From NCBI GenBank assembly GCA_022393335.1, contig JAJEKB010021607.1, positions 1,094,113-1,158,112 on the forward strand: 64,000 bases of DNA, in the 5' to 3' direction. The DNA is from Macrotrachela quadricornifera (Eukaryota > Rotifera > Eurotatoria > Philodinida > Philodinidae). The notes under the pieces are model-generated. The model did not search any database. It was not told where the DNA came from and saw nothing but the letters and a program-made list of their open reading frames with translations. Of the stretch, positions 59,830 through 64,000 are shown one piece after another (within the stretch, counting starts at the first letter, position 1; each line of letters begins with the position of its first letter). The translations under genes and the position numbers were made by a program.

Positions 59830-60862
59830 ATGTCAACATCAAATGTATTATCTTTGGTATATGCCTCTCAACAAGTGACTATTTATCTCGGCATTCCTAT
59901 TTTAATACTTGGTGTTATTGGTAATATCTTTAATCTCATTGTTTTTCTTAGTTTAAAGACGTTTCGAGAAAATTCATGTGCATTTTATTTAATGATTATG
60001 TCAGCTGTTAGCGCTGGGCAGCTGCTCGTAACTTTTTCCTCACGCATCATGATCTATGGTTTCAATATTGATTGGACATTATCATCATTATTTTATTGTA
60101 AATTTAGAATATACTGTGGTACTATATGCACATTAACTATATTGACATGTTTGTGTTTGGCAACAATTGATCAATTTTTAGCTACTTGTTCTAATCCTCA
60201 ATGGCAACGATGGAGTAACATCAAAGTGGCACATCGTGCAACTCTTGTATTTGTTTGTATTTGGCTTCTTCATGGAATTCCATATTTGATTTATTATAAT
60301 CAAATAATATCACCCACTACAGGCAAAGTAACTTGTATGAATTCAAATGATATGTTTATACAATATCATAGCAAGTTTTATACATTCGTGTTGATTGGTT
60401 ATTTACCTATTTTTATTGATGTTATTTTTGCCTTATTAGCATATCGTAATGTGAAACACTTGGCATATCGAACTGTGCCTGTTGTTCGACGTGCATTAGA
60501 CAATCAATTAACAATTATAGTTCTCATGCAAACTGCTTTTGTCTTTTTAGCTATAAATCCTTACCTTATTACTTCCATTCTTAGCTCAGACGCAAATTTT
60601 ATGCGCGATTCAAATAATGTTGAAAGATTACGATTGGCTAGTAGTGTGACTACTTGCATATATAATTTAAATTTCGCGGTAGGCAGTCAAATTAAAAGAA
60701 AATGTTTTTTCATTATTTGTATTATTTTAGAGTTCATTTTATGCATATATATGTGTATCTGAACGATTTCGACAACAATTCATTCATGTCGTCTTTAGAA
60801 TATATGGCGATCGATGTCTACAGAAAATAAAAACTGTCAATCAAGTAGCACCACAATCTTGA
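59830..60862 (+). CDS. Rhodopsin-like G-protein-coupled receptor, two exons
   Basis: Exon 1 is 59830-60678, the intron is 60679-60730 (52 nt, GTAGGCAG to ATTTTAG), and exon 2 is 60731-60862, giving 326 residues. Helix 1 has Gly31-Asn32; Cys90 and Cys169 are the disulfide pair; the helix 3 end is Ile-Asp-Gln-Phe (113-116) in place of DRY; helix 4 has Trp145; helix 6 has Asn-Pro-Tyr (243-245). Splicing yields a helix 7 end reading LNFASSFYAYI, a variant of NPxxY, then a basic eighth helix (SERFRRQ-like SERFRQQF). Unspliced reading would put unrelated residues there. The intron sits at the same codon boundary as in the receptor at 2327, so the two are paralogues, though diverged. The ligand is unknown. 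Confidence 0.85.
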
Positions 60863-63140
60863 AATGTATTAATAAATAACATTCTATCATTGACATATCA
60901 ATATATGTTGTTCGTAATATAATTATTTTATTTCTTTTATTTAATCCATAATAAATACATAAATGTTTATCAATTTTTTTAGTAGAACTTGATTTAGTAC
61001 AAATTTAGTTAAAGTAAATCATAATCTAGCTTAATTCAATACATTAAAAATGGATACTTTCCCAAGGCAAAACAAGAGAAATGAAAGTATAACATATTTC
61101 GAGGTGTCTTGTAGTTTTTTATGAACTTTTGATATATGTTTATTTAATGGAAAATTCATGAGAAAATCAAGATAACTGTCTTATTTTTCATGATTTTTTA
61201 ATGTGAATAAAGAATAAATGATATTACTCTGTATTTTTTAACAAAAGAAAGCTAATAGAAAATATATGACGTTGAAGTTTTGTAAAAATATTTCAACGGT
61301 AAAAATCAATTTCATTCTAGTTGATTTCTTATTCTTTTAAAATAATTACTAAAATGTTGTTGTTCATTTTATTTATTTTCATTTCTAGTGAAGAAAAGTT
61401 ATATCTTTATTAAATCTTTTTTTCATCATATAATTTTTCTTTTTCATTTCATTAAGTGTTAGTTTACCTGAATCTGTATATTATTACTTTGAGATATTCA
61501 ATGGTTGTGAGAATATTAAGTAATAATCTGAAGATAAGAAAATATTTTTAATTTTATTTAATGAAATATTTCTAATAATTGATGTTAATATTTATTAAAT
61601 GCTTTTTTAAGCCTCTCCTGAAAATTTTTTTTATCTACCTAGAAAATTGCATAAACTAATCATATTTTATTCAATAGATCAATTTCAAGATCTTGTCTTA
61701 AAATATACTAATATGATGTCATATCCTCTAGATCTAATATTACATATTCTTTGATTAAGTAATTTTATTGAAAGAAGTTTAATTGATTAAATAAATGATA
61801 AATGATACGTTCATGTGATTTTAAAGATCGCTAAAACTTTTTAGAAAAAGAGTAGTTCAGAAAAATGTTTTTTTGATAAATTGTGTCGAAAAGATTGAAT
61901 TTTCTATAAATAATCATGACATCAATTCTAAACATTTTATCAAATAAAATTAAAAATATCTTCTTATCTTCATATGTCTATTTAGTGTTTTCAGAGTTTT
62001 GGAATATTTATAAGTAAAAATATAACTCATCATAGAATTGGTGATAATACATTGATAAACGAAATTGATGAAGTAAATATGATCAGTAACACTTGATGTT
62101 AGAAGAGAAACAAGTTCTTTTAAAGTTATTGCTACTCAATCAATCGTCAATGATTCACTTATTTTAATTACATGAGAAAAACGTTTTATACGATTATATT
62201 TAGGTATGTTCTGATTAATCATATACCAAAATCCAGACCTTTTCCCATTCTTCTCAAAATAAAATCACTGATCGTTCTTCTCTTCATCGACTTCTTAAAC
62301 TACGATCTCTATCCCAATATATCGTATAGGGCTGAAAATGTTAGGATACAGTAGGGATGGATTATCCTAATATCAGTGAAAATTTCAGCTCCATTTCTTA
62401 TACTTTGGCTACAGATATAATAGTTTTACTAAATATCACTACATGTGTCTTTTTACGTACAATGGCTTTTCGTATCTGCAAGAATTCACAACTATAATAC
62501 TATATAAAGTCATATCTTTTTTTATTTGAGAGAGGGTCAAAATTTGCAGATGCTACAACGCTCTGTTTTTTCAATGAAGTATTGTTATTATTATATTGAA
62601 AAACATTTTCATAATTATAGTGCCATTTTTTTTTGAGTTTTTCCAGTGAATAAACTTGTTAATCCTTTTCTGTGTTTGATAAATGAGAATTTTTAAAAAA
62701 GGAGCCTCATATGTCTTGCATCTTGCGATACTCTTTCAAACAAAATAAATTATTCTGTGATCGTTGTTTGATGCATGTCTTCCTAGAACTACGTGGTATA
62801 GGACTGAAAATTTCATGCAATTTCAGTGCATTTGGCTGTGAGATCGATATTTGAGGGGAAGGAAGGTTTTAATACGATATTTTAGACGTCCAACTCATGT
62901 ACTAAAGCTCAATATCATGTCCATGAGACATGATACACTCTCTTTCCTTCCCCATGTATTTGTTTCGCATTCATACTCTAATCAAATTTTTCCTCTTTCA
63001 CATACATGTACATCCCCTCTACCTCACATGTTTTGTTTGTTTCGCTCCACCTCCCGAACATTCTTTTCTTTTTTGAGAGTATATATAGCTGATGTCTTTC
63101 TGGTTGAGAATAAAGGAAGATTCATCATACTCTAATCATT
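60863..63140. other. Intergenic region
   Basis: AT-rich, no gene supported. Short frames at 62172-62354 and 62851-63135 have no domain or splice support. Confidence 0.4.
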
Positions 63141-63351
63141 TCATATTGTTATCAATGGTCTTGCCGGTTCTGGTGAACCTTATCTAATTGCTATAATTCA
63201 AAAATTACTCAATGAATATTGCATTGCTGAATCTGCTGGAGTTTCACGTGCTCGTATAAATTTCGTTGTACTTAAAATGGCACATACCGAAAAGGCACTC
63301 ATAACTATCCATGGATCTACTGTACAGTATGTCACTTCGGATGTTTTCTGA
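63141..63351 (+). pseudogene. PIF1/Helitron-type helicase fragment with destroyed P-loop
   Basis: A 70-codon open stretch ends in TGA (63349-63351). It reads VINGLAGSGEPYLIAIIQKL, which lines up with the Walker A segment of PIF1-like helicases, such as those carried by Helitrons, where Gly-Ser-Gly-Lys-Ser is expected. Here Lys-Ser has become Glu-Pro, so ATP binding is lost. The next part (AESAGVSRARIN) matches the segment that follows the P-loop in these helicases. It has no start, no downstream helicase motifs and no neighbours of the same element, so it is a small relic. Confidence 0.6.
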
Positions 63352-64000
63352 GTCGGACAACTCGAATCTGTACTGCATTTTGCCTCGAAACCCCATTGGT
63401 TGAGCTGTAACCAATAAAAATCAAAATGATGAGAAAAATGACTTTTCCTAGGAGAAATGAAGGGGAAGAGTTGAAGTATGAGCTATATTTGATCTCAAAT
63501 CCTTTCGGATGAGAAACAGCTAATAGAAATCGTGCTTAGAAAAAAGATTTCTCATGATAATTTTGGTATCCAGACTTTTTTTGAATGACTCATCCATCTC
63601 ATACACTCTTTATCGTACACATAACTTTCGGATAAAATCCCAAGTTTCCTCATTTATTATTTTTTCATTAAATTATAACCAAAAGCTTAATAAAAGGAAG
63701 TTAAAGTAAAATGTCATCAAATTAGACATTTATGTCATTTTCTTACATTATAGACAAAATGAATATATTATTAAAATATTCTAATACATTTGTTTGTCAT
63801 CAGATAATTACGCCTTATGAAATTCAAAAGATAATACATAGTTTCACTTTAAATTGACATGAAAATTATGTGAATGTTCTCCAAATTTTTTAAATTGATG
63901 TATATCTAAAATAAAACTTTAAATCAGTATTATGAATATTTTGTAAGACCAATTTTTTTTGTTTTACCTTTTCTAAATAAAATAAAATAATTTAAAAACT
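63352..64000. other. Intergenic end of window with unoccupied paralogue of foldback site
   Basis: 63677-63900 is similar to the sequences that flank the 2.3-kb foldback (52565-52699 and 55020-55110), joined without the element at about 63818. There is no gene. The window ends in AT-rich DNA. Confidence 0.6.

Noticed and set aside
1..64000. CRISPR arrays, bacterial operons, rRNA genes or telomeric repeats
   Set aside because: I looked for regularly spaced repeats, ribosome-binding sites and G-rich telomere-like arrays and saw none. Introns and TATA boxes show the DNA is eukaryotic.

Overview
The window reads as nuclear DNA of a small-intron, very AT-rich animal, most likely a bdelloid rotifer of the Adineta/Rotaria type. 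I infer this from the combination seen here: NHL-repeat proteins of the IYVAD/NHRIVRW type, one with a B-box and coiled-coil exon; arginine ADP-ribosyltransferases; diverged rhodopsin-like receptors; an F-box exon; a fungal-type RTA1-like membrane protein; introns of about 40-65 nt; and dense decayed DNA transposons and foldback elements. No database search was possible.

Layout. 1-520: part of a long palindromic foldback element. 2327-3394: a receptor gene with one 39-nt intron. 3.4-6.0 kb: intergenic, with two small repeats. 6.0-21.2 kb: a minus-strand cluster of three NHL-repeat genes and two ADP-ribosyltransferase genes, interrupted by a dead mariner-like element and several small inverted repeats. 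21.2-32 kb: mostly non-coding, with three foldback or dispersed repeats and two isolated first exons (25.8 kb; F-box at 27.8 kb). 32.1-33.35 kb: a leucine-rich-repeat array in which each 84-nt exon is exactly one 28-residue repeat. 35.7-36.1 kb: a small two-exon gene of unknown function. 39.0-45.8 kb: a tandem minus-strand family of small three-exon genes for secreted or single-pass membrane proteins, with three intact members, one with a premature stop, and one reduced to its 5' end. 46.2-50.3 kb: a broken transposon-like coding locus followed by a candidate hAT element that encloses a foldback. 51.4-52.2 kb: the RTA1-like gene. 52.7-55.0 kb: a 2.3-kb foldback carrying a 35-bp minisatellite. 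55.4-57.6 kb: further dead transposons. 59.8-60.9 kb: a second receptor gene sharing its intron position with the first. 63.1-63.4 kb: a PIF1/Helitron-type helicase fragment with a destroyed P-loop.

There is no operon or pathway. The genes belong to lineage-expanded families. The two most unusual blocks are the one-exon-per-repeat LRR array and the tandem secreted/membrane family. Splice sites were placed by eye: I required GT-AG, matching phase and an uninterrupted frame, and where possible agreement between paralogues. Genes made of several very short exons may have been missed.
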